64,000 nt of DNA, taken from assembly GCF_046156175.1 (NCBI RefSeq), contig NZ_JAYLVL010000001.1:434001-498000 (forward strand), in the 5' to 3' direction. The notes beneath the pieces are model-generated. The model ran no database searches and had not been told where the DNA came from. It saw only the letters and a program-made list of their open reading frames with translations. This document shows, piece after piece, positions 25,671 through 34,551 of the stretch; positions within the stretch are counted from its first letter, which is position 1, and the number at the start of each line of letters is the position of its first letter. The position numbers and the translations under genes were made by a program. The DNA comes from Lacisediminihabitans sp046156175. GTDB lineage: Bacteria > Actinomycetota > Actinomycetes > Actinomycetales > Microbacteriaceae.

Positions 25671-25717
25671 AGCGTCACGGCCGTCACAGCGTCACGGCGG
25701 TCACAGCGTCACGAGGT
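25667..25717. repeat. Three 17-bp direct repeats at the comEA-comEC junction
   Basis: TCACAGCGTCACGGCCG, TCACAGCGTCACGGCGG and TCACAGCGTCACGAGGT are head to tail. The first covers the comEC start codon and the third covers the last comEA codons and stop. Confidence 0.8.
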
Positions 25718-26321
25718 CCTTCAGCGAGTCGAAGGTCTTCTGGCCGACACCGGTGACGCTCATCAGGTCTTCGAGGGCGGTGAACCTCCCGTTCTTCGCG
25801 CGCCAGTCCAGGATGCGTTTCGCCATGGCGGGCCCCACCCGGGGAAGGGTCTCGAGCGCCGCCTCATCCGCGGTGTTGATGTTGACCTTGCCGCCCGGGG
25901 AAGAGGCCCCCGGCACGATGACGGGGGCCTCGCCGACCGCGGGCACGAGGATCTGCTCGCCATCGACGAGCGCTCGCGCCAGATTGAGCCCCGCCTGTTC
26001 GGCGGCCGGGGTGAACCCGCCGGCGGCCGCGATCGCATCGACGGCCCGGTCCCCGTCACGGAGAAGGTAGAGCCCTGGCTTCGCGACAGCGCCGAGGATG
26101 TGCACGTAGATGGTCACGCCTCCCGAGGCGGACCGTGGCGCGCCGCTGACGCCGGGCGTGGATGGCGCGGTCGGGGCGACGGACTGTGTCGCCCCGTCGG
26201 TGCCCACCGCGCTCACGAGCACCGCGATGCCCAGGCCGACGAGCACCAGCACGATGGCCGCACCCACACCCACCCGCGCGCGGACGGGTCGGCGCGCGAC
26301 GAGGGCGGCAAGCGGATCCAT
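25701..26321 (-). CDS. comEA: DNA-binding competence protein ComEA
   Basis: ComEA is the membrane-anchored receptor that binds double-stranded DNA and passes it to ComEC. The 206-residue protein has one N-terminal helix (about 18-40), a Ser/Pro-rich spacer, a SLBB domain (about 68-125, VTIYVHILGAVAKPGLYLL) and a C-terminal helix-hairpin-helix pair (about 142-206, KVNINTADEAALETLPRVGP). A TAGCCT box lies six bases before the ATG, so the comEA-comEC-holA operon probably begins here with a leaderless mRNA. Confidence 0.95.
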   Translation of the reverse strand: MDPLAALVARRPVRARVGVGAAIVLVLVGLGIAVLVSAVGTDGATQSVAPTAPSTPGVSGAPRSASGGVTIYVHILGAVAKPGLYLLRDGDRAVDAIAAAGGFTPAAEQAGLNLARALVDGEQILVPAVGEAPVIVPGASSPGGKVNINTADEAALETLPRVGPAMAKRILDWRAKNGRFTALEDLMSVTGVGQKTFDSLKDLVTL

Positions 26322-26327
26322 GCCCGA

Positions 26328-26333
26328 AGGCTA
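26328..26333 (-). promoter_or_regulatory. Candidate -10 box of comEA (leaderless)
   Basis: TAGCCT is six bases before the ATG at 26321 and would drive comEA-comEC-holA. Confidence 0.45.
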
Positions 26334-26422
26334 GGAAGTATCCGCCCGTGACCTCACCGTGGCGACCGGGGATGGGGACAATCCGGCCCCCGCTCCCCCG
26401 GCAGAGGACTGGAGCCGTCGCG

Positions 26423-29020
26423 TCAGGGTTTGGTGGCGATGTTCACGATGCGCGGAGCCCGCACGATCACATTGACCACCGTACGATCACCGACGGCGCG
26501 CACGACTCCGGCGGATGCGAGCGCGAGCTTCTCGAGCTCGGCAGGGTCGATCTTGGGGCTGACGTCCGCCTTGTCACGCACCTTGCCGTCGACCTGGAAC
26601 ACCGCCGTGACGGAGGTCTCCACGAGCAGTGTCTTGTCGGCCTTGCGCCAGCCGTAGAGAGCGACGGGCGGCGGGTAGCCGAGCTGCTCCCACATCTCCT
26701 CCGCGGTGTACGGCGCGAAGAGCGAGAGCCCGAGGGCAACGGTCTCGGTGGCTTCGCGCACCGCGGCATCCGCTCCCCCCGCTCCGCTGTCGATGACCTT
26801 GCGGGTGGCATTGACGAGCTCCATGAGACGGGCGACCACGACATTGAACTTGAAGGACTCGATGAGGCCCGGCGCTTCGGCGAGGAAGTGGTGGGTGACA
26901 CGGCGCAGGGCCTGGTCGCCGGTGCGCCACTCGATCTCGGGAGCGCTCGTGACATCCTGCGCGAGGCGCCAGGCGCGGGCGAGGAACTTCGCCGAACCGG
27001 CGGGAGAGACGTCTTCCCAGTTGATGTCGTCTTCCGGAGGACCGGCGAACACCATGGTCAACCGGATCGCGTCCACACCATGGGCCGAGATCTCGTCGCC
27101 GAGGTTCACTCCCCCGCGGCTCTTCGACATCTTCGAGCCTCCGGAGAGCACCATCCCCTGGTTGAGGAGGGCGCTGAACGGCTCGGTGAAGCTCACGTAA
27201 CCGAGGTCGAAGAGCACCTTGGTGATGAAACGCGCGTAGAGCAGATGCAGGATCGCGTGCTCGACGCCCCCGATGTACTGGTCCACCGGCGCCCACTTAT
27301 CGGCCTCCTTCGGGTCGAAGGCACGGGTATCGTCCTGCGGGCTGAGGAAGCGAAGGAAGTACCACGAACTGTCGACGAAGGTGTCCATCGTGTCGGGATC
27401 GCGACGCACGGCTCTGCCGTCGGGCAGGGTGGCGTTCACCCAGTCCTCGGCAGCGCCGAGAGGCGACACCCCCTTCGGCTGCAGGTCGAGCCCCTCCGTC
27501 GACGGCAGGCGAACGGGCAGTTGGTCCTCCGGCACCGGAACCAGTTCGCCGTCTTCCGTGTGGAAGATCGGGATGGGGGTGCCCCAGAACCGCTGACGGG
27601 AGATGAGCCAGTCGCGCAGGCGATAGTTCTTCGATGCGCGGCCGTTGCCCGCGGCATCCAGCTGCTCGGTGATGCGCTTGATCGCGTTGGACTTGCTCAG
27701 CCCGTTGAGGGATCCCGAATTGAGCATGCGCCCGTCGCCGGTGAGCGCGACACCGGTGTGAGCGGGATCGAGCGGCGGCAGGTCGTCGGGCAGCTCGGCC
27801 TCGCCGGTCTCGGGGTTGATCGGCAGCACCGGGATCGCTCCGGTGACGGGCTGGTTGGTGTCGACCACCACTCGCACGGGGAGGTCGAACTTGCGGGCGA
27901 AGTCGAGGTCACGCTGGTCGTGCGCGGGAACGGCCATGACCGCTCCGTGGCCGTAGTCGGCGAGGACGTAGTCTGCGGCCCAGATCGGGATGCGTTCGCC
28001 GTTGATCGGATTCACCGCGAACCGGTCGAGGAAGACGCCGGTCTTCTCCCGGCTCGCGTCCTGGCGCTCGATCTCGGTGGTCTTCTGCACCTGCACGAGG
28101 TAGTCCGTGAAGCTGTTGCGCACGGCATCCGTCGACCCGGCCACGAGCTCCGCGGCAAGGTCGGAGTCCGGCGCGACGACCATGAAGGTGACGCCGTAGA
28201 GAGTATCGGGGCGGGTGGTGAAGACGGTGATCTTCTCCTCACGACCCTCGATCACGAAGTCGACATCCGCGCCCTTCGAGCGGCCGATCCAGTTGCGTTG
28301 CATCGCGAGCACCTTGGGCGGCCACGATCCCTCGAGCTGGTTGAGGTCGTCGAGAAGCCGGTCGGCGTAGTCGGTGATCTTGAAGTACCACTGCGTGAGC
28401 TTCTTCTTCACGACGACGGCGCCGGAGCGGTCGGAGGTGCCGTCGGGCAGTACCTGCTCGTTGGCGAGCACGGTCTGGTCCACCGGGTCCCAGTTGACCC
28501 AGGAATCCTTGCGGTAGGCGAGGCCCTTCTCGTACATCTTGAGGAACAGCCACTGGTTCCACTTGTAGTACTCGGGGTCACTGGTCGCGATCTCACGGTC
28601 CCAGTCCACCGAGGTGGCGTACTGCTTCATCGACTCCGACTGTTGGGCGATGTTGGCGTAGGTCCACTCGCGCGGGTCGACCCCCCGCTTGATCGCCGCG
28701 TTCTCCGCGGGCAGGCCGAAAGAGTCCCAGCCGATGGGGTGAAGCACATTGAAGCCCTGCTGGCGCCAGTACCGCGCGAGCACGTCCGCCAGCGCGAAGG
28801 CCTCGGCATGTCCCATGTGCAGGTCCCCGGACGGGTACGAGAACATGTCGAGGATGTACTTGCGCGGACGTTTGTCGTCGGGATCGTCGGTGCGGAACGA
28901 CTTCAGCTCGTCCCAGCGCGGCATCCACTTCGCCTGGAGCGCAGCGGCGTCGTAGCGCGGGCCGTGATCTGCGGTGCGGTCCTCTGCAGTCGGGTCTGCT
29001 GCAGTGCGGTCTTCTGCCAC
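26423..29020 (-). CDS. leuS: Leucyl-tRNA synthetase
   Basis: LeuS is the class I synthetase that charges tRNA-Leu. The 865-residue protein has the HIGH-type motif PSGDLHMGH near residue 65, the CP1 editing domain (about 230-430, with TTRPDTLYGVTFMVVAP and the conserved YGHGAVMAVPAHDQRD), the KMSKS loop GGSKMSKSRG and the anticodon-binding domain. Start is a GTG at 29020; the first 20 residues are an Ala/Asp/Arg-rich extension with small internal repeats (TAADPTAEDRTAD), not part of the conserved fold. The 200 bases upstream hold no gene, and I see no T-box in them. Confidence 0.97.
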   Translation of the reverse strand: MAEDRTAADPTAEDRTADHGPRYDAAALQAKWMPRWDELKSFRTDDPDDKRPRKYILDMFSYPSGDLHMGHAEAFALADVLARYWRQQGFNVLHPIGWDSFGLPAENAAIKRGVDPREWTYANIAQQSESMKQYATSVDWDREIATSDPEYYKWNQWLFLKMYEKGLAYRKDSWVNWDPVDQTVLANEQVLPDGTSDRSGAVVVKKKLTQWYFKITDYADRLLDDLNQLEGSWPPKVLAMQRNWIGRSKGADVDFVIEGREEKITVFTTRPDTLYGVTFMVVAPDSDLAAELVAGSTDAVRNSFTDYLVQVQKTTEIERQDASREKTGVFLDRFAVNPINGERIPIWAADYVLADYGHGAVMAVPAHDQRDLDFARKFDLPVRVVVDTNQPVTGAIPVLPINPETGEAELPDDLPPLDPAHTGVALTGDGRMLNSGSLNGLSKSNAIKRITEQLDAAGNGRASKNYRLRDWLISRQRFWGTPIPIFHTEDGELVPVPEDQLPVRLPSTEGLDLQPKGVSPLGAAEDWVNATLPDGRAVRRDPDTMDTFVDSSWYFLRFLSPQDDTRAFDPKEADKWAPVDQYIGGVEHAILHLLYARFITKVLFDLGYVSFTEPFSALLNQGMVLSGGSKMSKSRGGVNLGDEISAHGVDAIRLTMVFAGPPEDDINWEDVSPAGSAKFLARAWRLAQDVTSAPEIEWRTGDQALRRVTHHFLAEAPGLIESFKFNVVVARLMELVNATRKVIDSGAGGADAAVREATETVALGLSLFAPYTAEEMWEQLGYPPPVALYGWRKADKTLLVETSVTAVFQVDGKVRDKADVSPKIDPAELEKLALASAGVVRAVGDRTVVNVIVRAPRIVNIATKP

Positions 29021-29223
29021 GAAAGTCTCAATTCATTGAATTCACCAGAGGCGGCCGGATTTAGCCACGGCCGTGTCCAAGGGTACCGAACCCAGCCGTG
29101 CGCGACCGCATCCCCCCGATGGGCGCCATTCGGACGTGCCTGATCCCGGTGATCCGGGCCACGGTAGGTGGAGGCGCCCGCCGTGCCGGACTCAGCGCCG
29201 TTCCACCACGGGGTCCGCCGGAG

Positions 29224-30579
29224 TTAAGCCGAAGGGACGCCCAGCACCGCGAGCAGAGCGGCCGCCTTGAGCTTCACCTCGGCGAGTTCCTCCACGGGCA
29301 CCGACAGCGCCGTGATACCGCCGCCGGATCCGACGGTCGCACCCTCCGCGTCCAGCAGGATGCTGCGGATCACCATCGACAGTTCGACCCGGCCGTCGAG
29401 CCCGAAGTAACCGAAGGCGCCGGCGTAGACGCCGCGGGCACGGTGCTCGAGGCTGTCGAGGATGGTGACCGCGCTGTGTTTCGGGGCGCCGGTCATCGAA
29501 CCCGCGGGAAAGCACGCCACCACGGCGTCGACCGCACTCAGCCCCGGCGCGAGACGGCCGCGCACCGTACTCACCAACTGGTGGACGTGAGCGTAGGTCT
29601 CCACCGCCAGGAGCCGCGGAACACTCACCGAGCCCACCTCGCTCACCCGGGCGATGTCGTTGCGCATCAGGTCGACGATCATCAGGTTCTCGGCTCGTTC
29701 CTTGTCGCTCGCGAGCAGCTCTGCCACGAGTGCCGCGTCGGATGCCTCTGTCTCGCCGCGACGACGGGTGCCCTTGATCGGGTGGGACTCGACGGTGCCG
29801 TCCGGTGCCACGGAGAGGAACAGCTCTGGCGAGGAACTCAACAGCGAGACCTGCCCCGCGCGGAAGAAGGCACCGTGATGGCTCGGGTTCGCCGCTCTCA
29901 GGGCGAGATAGGTCTCGAACGGATCGGGGGTCACCGCGACTCTCGCCTCGGTCGTGAGGCACAACTGGTAGGCATCGCCGGCTTCGATGGCGGCCTGGCA
30001 GGCCCCGATCATCCGCAGGTAGTCCTCGTCGGTGTCCGCCCACACGACCTCTGCCTCTGGCGGCAGACCGCTGCCCGTCGCGGCGGCAGGAGCCTTGCTC
30101 AACCCCAGCACGGTGGCGAGCAACTCCTCGACGGCGGCCCGTTCGAGCCCCAGCACGGTCACCGAGCCCGACGAATGGTCGAAGGCGATGGCCACGTCCA
30201 CGAAGACCAGCGAGGCATCCGCGTATCGCGACTGGTGAGCGGATGCCGCGCCCATCGTCTGCGCGGCCAGGCCGTAGCCCAGCCAGCCCACCCACCCGAG
30301 CCGGAATCCGGTCGAGGGAGGCAGTTCATGCAGAGCGAGATCCTCCCGCAGCACATCGAAGACCTCGCCCTCGGTCGCCTCGCCCGCGATGGTCACCGTG
30401 CCCCGAGCGACGGATGCCGTGAGCGAGCGCCTGCCGAATCCCAGGTAACTCATGCCCTCCGTGGCATGCATCCCGGAGTCCAGCCACACCGCCGACGCGC
30501 GATCCGCGAAGAGTGCGCGGGCGAGTTCGGCAGGCTCGCTCCACCCGGGCAGCGGTGATTCGTAGACCCGGTGGCGCAT
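29224..30579 (-). CDS. pabB: Aminodeoxychorismate synthase component I
   Basis: PabB converts chorismate with ammonia to 4-amino-4-deoxychorismate for folate synthesis. The 451-residue protein has the chorismate-binding domain from about 180 on. The signature reads PIKGTRRRG with the catalytic lysine K269; anthranilate synthase has PIAGT here, so the PabB call is secure. Further conserved blocks are SSSPELFLSV, NLMIVDLMRNDIARV, FPAGSMTGAPK and GVYAGAFGYFG. It is divergent from a class IV aminotransferase, only 11 bases apart, forming a pabB/pabC-like pair. No glutamine amidotransferase (pabA) is nearby. Confidence 0.93.
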   Translation of the reverse strand: MRHRVYESPLPGWSEPAELARALFADRASAVWLDSGMHATEGMSYLGFGRRSLTASVARGTVTIAGEATEGEVFDVLREDLALHELPPSTGFRLGWVGWLGYGLAAQTMGAASAHQSRYADASLVFVDVAIAFDHSSGSVTVLGLERAAVEELLATVLGLSKAPAAATGSGLPPEAEVVWADTDEDYLRMIGACQAAIEAGDAYQLCLTTEARVAVTPDPFETYLALRAANPSHHGAFFRAGQVSLLSSSPELFLSVAPDGTVESHPIKGTRRRGETEASDAALVAELLASDKERAENLMIVDLMRNDIARVSEVGSVSVPRLLAVETYAHVHQLVSTVRGRLAPGLSAVDAVVACFPAGSMTGAPKHSAVTILDSLEHRARGVYAGAFGYFGLDGRVELSMVIRSILLDAEGATVGSGGGITALSVPVEELAEVKLKAAALLAVLGVPSA

Positions 30580-30584
30580 AACCT
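30579..30584 (+). promoter_or_regulatory. Candidate -10 box of the class IV aminotransferase gene (leaderless)
   Basis: TAACCT is exactly six bases before the ATG at 30591 and overlaps the A of the pabB start codon. Confidence 0.5.
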
Positions 30585-30585
30585 A

Positions 30586-30591
30586 ACTCTA
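30586..30591 (-). promoter_or_regulatory. Candidate -10 box of pabB (leaderless)
   Basis: TAGAGT on the minus strand is exactly six bases before the ATG at 30579. Its first base lies on the A of the divergent gene's start codon. Confidence 0.5.
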
Positions 30592-31367
30592 TGAGCGAGT
30601 CGACCGTCTACCGCTGGCACGAGGGCGAGCTGCACCTCCTCGATTACTGCGATATGACGGACACGAGCATCGCTGCCGCGGATTCCTGGCTGGTCACCGG
30701 CGGCTCCTCGCTCGCTCTCGAGCTCCATCGCCACCGCTTCTTCGAGGCGGCAGCGGGCCTCGTCGACGATCTCGACGCCTTCTGGAACGCCTCCATCACG
30801 GCGATTCCACGCTCTGGAGACTGGTTCCCCCGGGTCGAGGTGCAGGTACGAGGCGGCGCTGCACTCGCGGTGTTCCGGCTGCGCAGCGCCCCCGAGCTCT
30901 TCCGGTCGGTGAGGCTCGCGAGTCACCGGGGGGCAGATCCGAGAACCGTGCCGGGCACGAAGGGTCCCGACACCGCAGTGTTGCTGCGCATCCGCACGGA
31001 AGCCCAGGCGATCGGCGCGGACGAAGCCGTGATCCTGTCCGTAGATGGATTCGTGGTCGAGGGCGCCTACAGCGCGATTCTCTGGTGGCGTGGGGACGTG
31101 CTCTGCGCCCCCTCGCCGGAGCTCGACCGCGTTGACAGCGTCACGGCCCGCTCGGTCATCACCCTCGCCACCGCGCTGGGCGTCGAGGTCTACTACGAGT
31201 CGATAACGCCAGATGAACTCGACGGGTGCGAGATCTGGGCGGTGAGCGCCCTGCACGGCATCCGCATCGTCACCTCGTGGATCGACGGACCCGCGCCGGC
31301 CGAGCTGCCCGGTCGCCTGGCGACCTGGCGCGCCCGGCTCGACCGCCTGCGACGACCCCTCCCCTAG
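30591..31367 (+). CDS. Aminotransferase class IV, likely 4-amino-4-deoxychorismate lyase
   Basis: The 258-residue fold-type IV PLP enzyme has the expected spacing: the PLP lysine is probably K124 in GTKGPDTAVLL, followed by GADEAVILSVDGFVVEGAYSA, where the glutamate and the following loop hold PLP; the family usually has SN in EGxxSN and here it is EGAYSA. Next to pabB, the most likely job is PabC, which releases p-aminobenzoate and pyruvate. A D-amino-acid or branched-chain transaminase is the alternative. The gene is probably leaderless. Confidence 0.85.
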   Translation: MSESTVYRWHEGELHLLDYCDMTDTSIAAADSWLVTGGSSLALELHRHRFFEAAAGLVDDLDAFWNASITAIPRSGDWFPRVEVQVRGGAALAVFRLRSAPELFRSVRLASHRGADPRTVPGTKGPDTAVLLRIRTEAQAIGADEAVILSVDGFVVEGAYSAILWWRGDVLCAPSPELDRVDSVTARSVITLATALGVEVYYESITPDELDGCEIWAVSALHGIRIVTSWIDGPAPAELPGRLATWRARLDRLRRPLP

Positions 31368-31491
31368 CAGCGCCGCACGGGTTCCTGTCGGCGCTCTTCG
31401 GAGGCGTGTTGTGATCGCTCAATGGCGTCATCGGGGCGGAGTACCCGAACGGGGACGTGCGCGCCTGCGATCATCTGGTGAGACTTGATGA

Positions 31492-32562
31492 GTGAGCCGC
31501 GCCACTTCAGCCTCGATCTCTTCAGAGATTGATTTCAGGGAGTTGCACGCGCGTTATTCACGGGCCGATTTTCGGGAGTTCAAGAAGTGGGCTCGCGGCA
31601 CGGCGCAGGGCTCGCGGCGCGGGGGAAGTTTGGTCCGGTCTGTCTTCGTCGGCTCCGTTGTCGTGTCGACCTTCATCTCTATCGCGCTGTCAGCGCTCGT
31701 CATATTTTCCACGATGGCCACAACGAGCCCCCTCTGGGCCACGCTTGTGGGGGGTCCGGTAATCGCGGCCTTCATCTATCTCGCGTCGGTGCGGTTGATC
31801 GATATCTGGCGACGAGACGTTCGGCTCCGGGTGCGTTGGCGCCGCTGGATGAACCTCGAGCGGTTCACGCTGGCCAACACCATGGTCTATACACCAGAGA
31901 TCAGCTCGCCGAGTTACCCCGGATCGATTTTCACGATCGGCACAGCACGAAGGGCGTTTGACGTGGTCACGACGAGCGTGGGTCGTTACGTCGAGATTGG
32001 CAACTACAGCTTCAGCGGGGCCTCGGGGCTGAACCGATCTCTCAACCACTGCGGCTACATCCGCACCCTGGTTGATCGGAGACTTCCCCATCTGTACCTC
32101 AAGTCACGTAAGTCTCGACGGTTCGGCGCCGCGTTCATGCGTTCGCAGGAGTTCTCGCTCGAGGGCGACTTTGGAAAGTATTTCCGGCTGTACACGCCAC
32201 TCGGCTATGAACGGGATGCCCTGTACATCTTCACGCCTGACCTTATGGCGGTACTCATTGACGAGGCATCCGACTTCGACGTCGAATTCGTCGACACCCA
32301 GGTGTTCTTCTACTCACCTCGACGCTTCGCCATGCGCGATCCTCGGACGTACCGTCGAGTGGTCGCCGTCGTCGACGCCGTCGTCGGTAAGGCATTGAGA
32401 CAAACTCGTGCCTATTCGGACGAGCGAACCACCGGCAATTTCGTTGCGGCACGCGGTGCCCGATTGGGGCGTGGTGTGACCCTGGCGATGGTCGTCGGCG
32501 TCATGATCCTGGTCGCTCAGATCACGAGAGCGATCATCATGCTCTGGAACGCAGCGCACTAG
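31492..32562 (+). CDS. Membrane protein of unknown function
   Basis: The 356-residue protein starts at a GTG with GAGACT six bases upstream. Two adjacent helices lie near residues 48-100, one more at the C-terminus (about 328-352). The large middle part is cytosolic by the positive-inside rule and ends in the block SLEGDFGKYFRLYTPLGYER followed by DALYIFTPDLMAVLIDEA, a pattern I recognise from actinobacterial hypothetical proteins of the DUF3137-like type; no function is known. The DNA is noticeably less GC-rich than the neighbours. It stands alone between pabC-like and dedA genes. Confidence 0.82.
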   Translation: MSRATSASISSEIDFRELHARYSRADFREFKKWARGTAQGSRRGGSLVRSVFVGSVVVSTFISIALSALVIFSTMATTSPLWATLVGGPVIAAFIYLASVRLIDIWRRDVRLRVRWRRWMNLERFTLANTMVYTPEISSPSYPGSIFTIGTARRAFDVVTTSVGRYVEIGNYSFSGASGLNRSLNHCGYIRTLVDRRLPHLYLKSRKSRRFGAAFMRSQEFSLEGDFGKYFRLYTPLGYERDALYIFTPDLMAVLIDEASDFDVEFVDTQVFFYSPRRFAMRDPRTYRRVVAVVDAVVGKALRQTRAYSDERTTGNFVAARGARLGRGVTLAMVVGVMILVAQITRAIIMLWNAAH

Positions 32563-32893
32563 ATGAGCGGTGCGCTGTCGTGGCTGAGTTGCTTCGAATC
32601 AAGCACGCAGGGACGCGGAGCTCGAGAAGGCCGAACCGTCCTGGGTTTCATGCCGCTGTTGTGCCAGCGATGTGACCTCCATGGCCGAACCATCTTCTTG
32701 AGCCGCCACGCCCGCGTGACCTGTCTCGCAACCGAAGTTCCTCGAAACCCATCGGATGCAAGACACTGGCCCCGCTCGAAACCGGTGACGGAATTTGCTC
32801 GATGCGTCACAGAGCGATCACAGAACGCCGCCACAGGGCGCTGACAGTCACACACCGGACGGAATCGCATTTCTGCTGGCTAGGCTCTCGTCC
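32563..32893. other. Non-coding stretch before dedA
   Basis: About 330 bases without a supportable gene. Short open frames exist on both strands but have no start signals or family-like sequence. A TAGGCT box seven bases before the dedA GTG is the only signal seen. Confidence 0.6.
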
Positions 32894-33565
32894 GTGAACG
32901 ACATCCTCAGCTGGATTCTCGACACGGTTCGCAACGTCGATCCCGTGCTTCGGATTCTGATCGCGGGCGTCGGCATGCTGCTGGAGACGTCGATCCTGGT
33001 GGGGCTGATCGTGCCCGGGGACACGATCGTGCTCGTGTCGGCCACCGGCATCGCCGACTGGCCGCAGTACGTGGCGCTTCTCGCCGCCGTGATCGTGGGT
33101 TCGCTCACCGGGGAGAGCATCGGCTTCGCCCTCGGTCGCTTCTTCGGGCCGCGCATCCAGGCCTCCCGGATCGGGCGGCGACTGGGTGAACGCAATTGGC
33201 TCAGAGCGGAGACCTACCTCGACCGGCGCGGGGGCATCGCGGTGTTCATCTCCCGATTCCTTCCGGTGTTGCACGCGCTCATCCCCCTCACGGTCGGGAT
33301 GAGCACCATGAGCTACCGCAAGTTCGTGGCCTGGACGGCGCCGGCCTGTATCCTCTGGGCCGGCGCCTATGTCTCGGTGGGATGGCTTGCCGCGGGGTCC
33401 TATCGGCAGCTGGCGACCCAGTTGCACTTCGCGGGCTACCTCTTCGCCGGAATCATCGCGGCGTTCCTCGTGATCGTGTTGATCGTGAAGAAGGCCGTCA
33501 CCCGGGCCGAGGCTCGCCACATGCTGCGCGAAGAGCCCCAGACAGACGAAGTGCCCGAGCCGTAG
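32894..33565 (+). CDS. DedA family membrane protein
   Basis: The 223-residue inner-membrane protein of the DedA superfamily (lipid flippase-like, undecaprenyl-phosphate or phospholipid translocation) shows the family glycine-rich loop GLIVPGDTIVLVSA near residue 38, GSLTGESIGFALGRFFGP, and the second motif FISRFLPVLHALIPLTVGMS. Start is a GTG at 32894. A hairpin whose left arm lies in the last codons acts as terminator. Confidence 0.93.
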   Translation: MNDILSWILDTVRNVDPVLRILIAGVGMLLETSILVGLIVPGDTIVLVSATGIADWPQYVALLAAVIVGSLTGESIGFALGRFFGPRIQASRIGRRLGERNWLRAETYLDRRGGIAVFISRFLPVLHALIPLTVGMSTMSYRKFVAWTAPACILWAGAYVSVGWLAAGSYRQLATQLHFAGYLFAGIIAAFLVIVLIVKKAVTRAEARHMLREEPQTDEVPEP

Positions 33566-33578
33566 CCCGGGCACTTCG
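33547..33578. terminator. Terminator overlapping the dedA 3' end
   Basis: An 11-bp perfect stem (CGAAGTGCCCG / CGGGCACTTCG, 10-base loop) has its left arm inside the last dedA codons and ends 20 bases before the stop of the convergent opu gene; no T-run. Confidence 0.7.
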
Positions 33579-33597
33579 AATGATCGCGCGGTTGGTG

Positions 33598-34524
33598 TTA
33601 CTTGAGCAGGCCCGCGTCGGTGAGCCAGGCCTTGGCGATGACCGGTGCAGACTTCTGGTCGGTGACGCTTTCGGAGTTGAGGCTGACGAGGTCGGACTGC
33701 GAGAGCTTGGCGCTCACCTTGTTCAGTATGTCCGCCGCCTTCGTTGTGACCTTCTTGGACACGATCGGGGCGACGTTGTCCGGGAAGAACAGGTTGTCAG
33801 GATCCTTGAGCACGACCAGGTTGTCGGTCTTGATGAGCGGGCTTGCGGTGTAGATGTTGGCGAGCTGGATCTTGTTGTCCAGAAGCGCCTTCACGGTGAG
33901 CGGTCCGCCGCCGTCTTCGATCGCGGTCAGTCCGGCGGTTGTGACGCCGTACTTGGCCTTGAGCGCATCGGGACCGTAGGGACGGGTCGCGAGCTCGGAG
34001 TTGCCTCCGACCAGGATCGGCTCGGTCACGTTCTTCAACGAGGCGATATCGGTGAGCTTGTACTTCTGGGCGAACGCCGAGGTGACGGTCCACGAGTTCT
34101 GGTCGGCCGCCTCAGCCTTGTCGAGAACGCGAAGGCCGGTCGGCAACACCGACGCGAGGTCCTTCGCCACGTCATCCGCAGAGCCCCCGGCTGCGGTCTT
34201 GTTCAGTGCCTGGTCGAGACTGCCGATGTATTCGGGGAAGACATCGATCTTTCCCGATTCGAGTTCGGGCAGGTAGACCTCACGCTGACCGATCTTGAAC
34301 TGGCGGTCGACCGTGAATCCGCCGTTTTCGAGCGCCTGGGCGTAGATCTCGGCGACGATCTCGTTGGAGTAGTAGTCCTGCGATCCGACCACGAAGGTCG
34401 TCTTCGATCCCGAACCCGAGCCCCCGGAGATGGGGTTACTCGACGCACACCCTGAAAGGGCTATTGCTGCCCCAACCACGACTGCGCCAAGTGCGACGAG
34501 CCGGCCTTTTCTTGCTGTGAACAT
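33598..34524 (-). CDS. Glycine betaine/choline-type substrate-binding lipoprotein (OpuC type)
   Basis: The 308-residue extracytoplasmic solute receptor is anchored by a lipobox (IALSGCAS, lipid on the cysteine at about residue 26) followed by a Gly/Ser linker. The binding domain starts TTFVVGSQDYYSNEIVAEIY and contains VYLPELESGKIDVFPEYIGS, typical of OpuAC/ProX-type quaternary-amine receptors. The ATG has AAGGA upstream. It is the last gene of a four-gene operon with two permeases and an ATPase. Exact ligand (betaine, carnitine, choline) is not readable by eye. Confidence 0.93.
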   Translation of the reverse strand: MFTARKGRLVALGAVVVGAAIALSGCASSNPISGGSGSGSKTTFVVGSQDYYSNEIVAEIYAQALENGGFTVDRQFKIGQREVYLPELESGKIDVFPEYIGSLDQALNKTAAGGSADDVAKDLASVLPTGLRVLDKAEAADQNSWTVTSAFAQKYKLTDIASLKNVTEPILVGGNSELATRPYGPDALKAKYGVTTAGLTAIEDGGGPLTVKALLDNKIQLANIYTASPLIKTDNLVVLKDPDNLFFPDNVAPIVSKKVTTKAADILNKVSAKLSQSDLVSLNSESVTDQKSAPVIAKAWLTDAGLLK

Positions 34525-34551
34525 GTGATTGTTTCCTTAATGTGAGGGGGG

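Noticed and set aside
26162..29143. A 993-codon open frame on the plus strand opposite leuS
   Set aside because: It is antisense to a complete, unmistakable leuS, is Arg/His/Gly-rich without any domain, and arises from high-GC codon use; no ribosome site or promoter supports it.
29021..29223. T-box or other riboswitch in front of leuS
   Set aside because: I found no T-box core, specifier stem or terminator-antiterminator pair in the 200 bases.
32563..32844. A 93-codon plus-strand frame before dedA
   Set aside because: No ribosome site or leaderless box, and the sequence has no protein-like pattern; probably non-coding.
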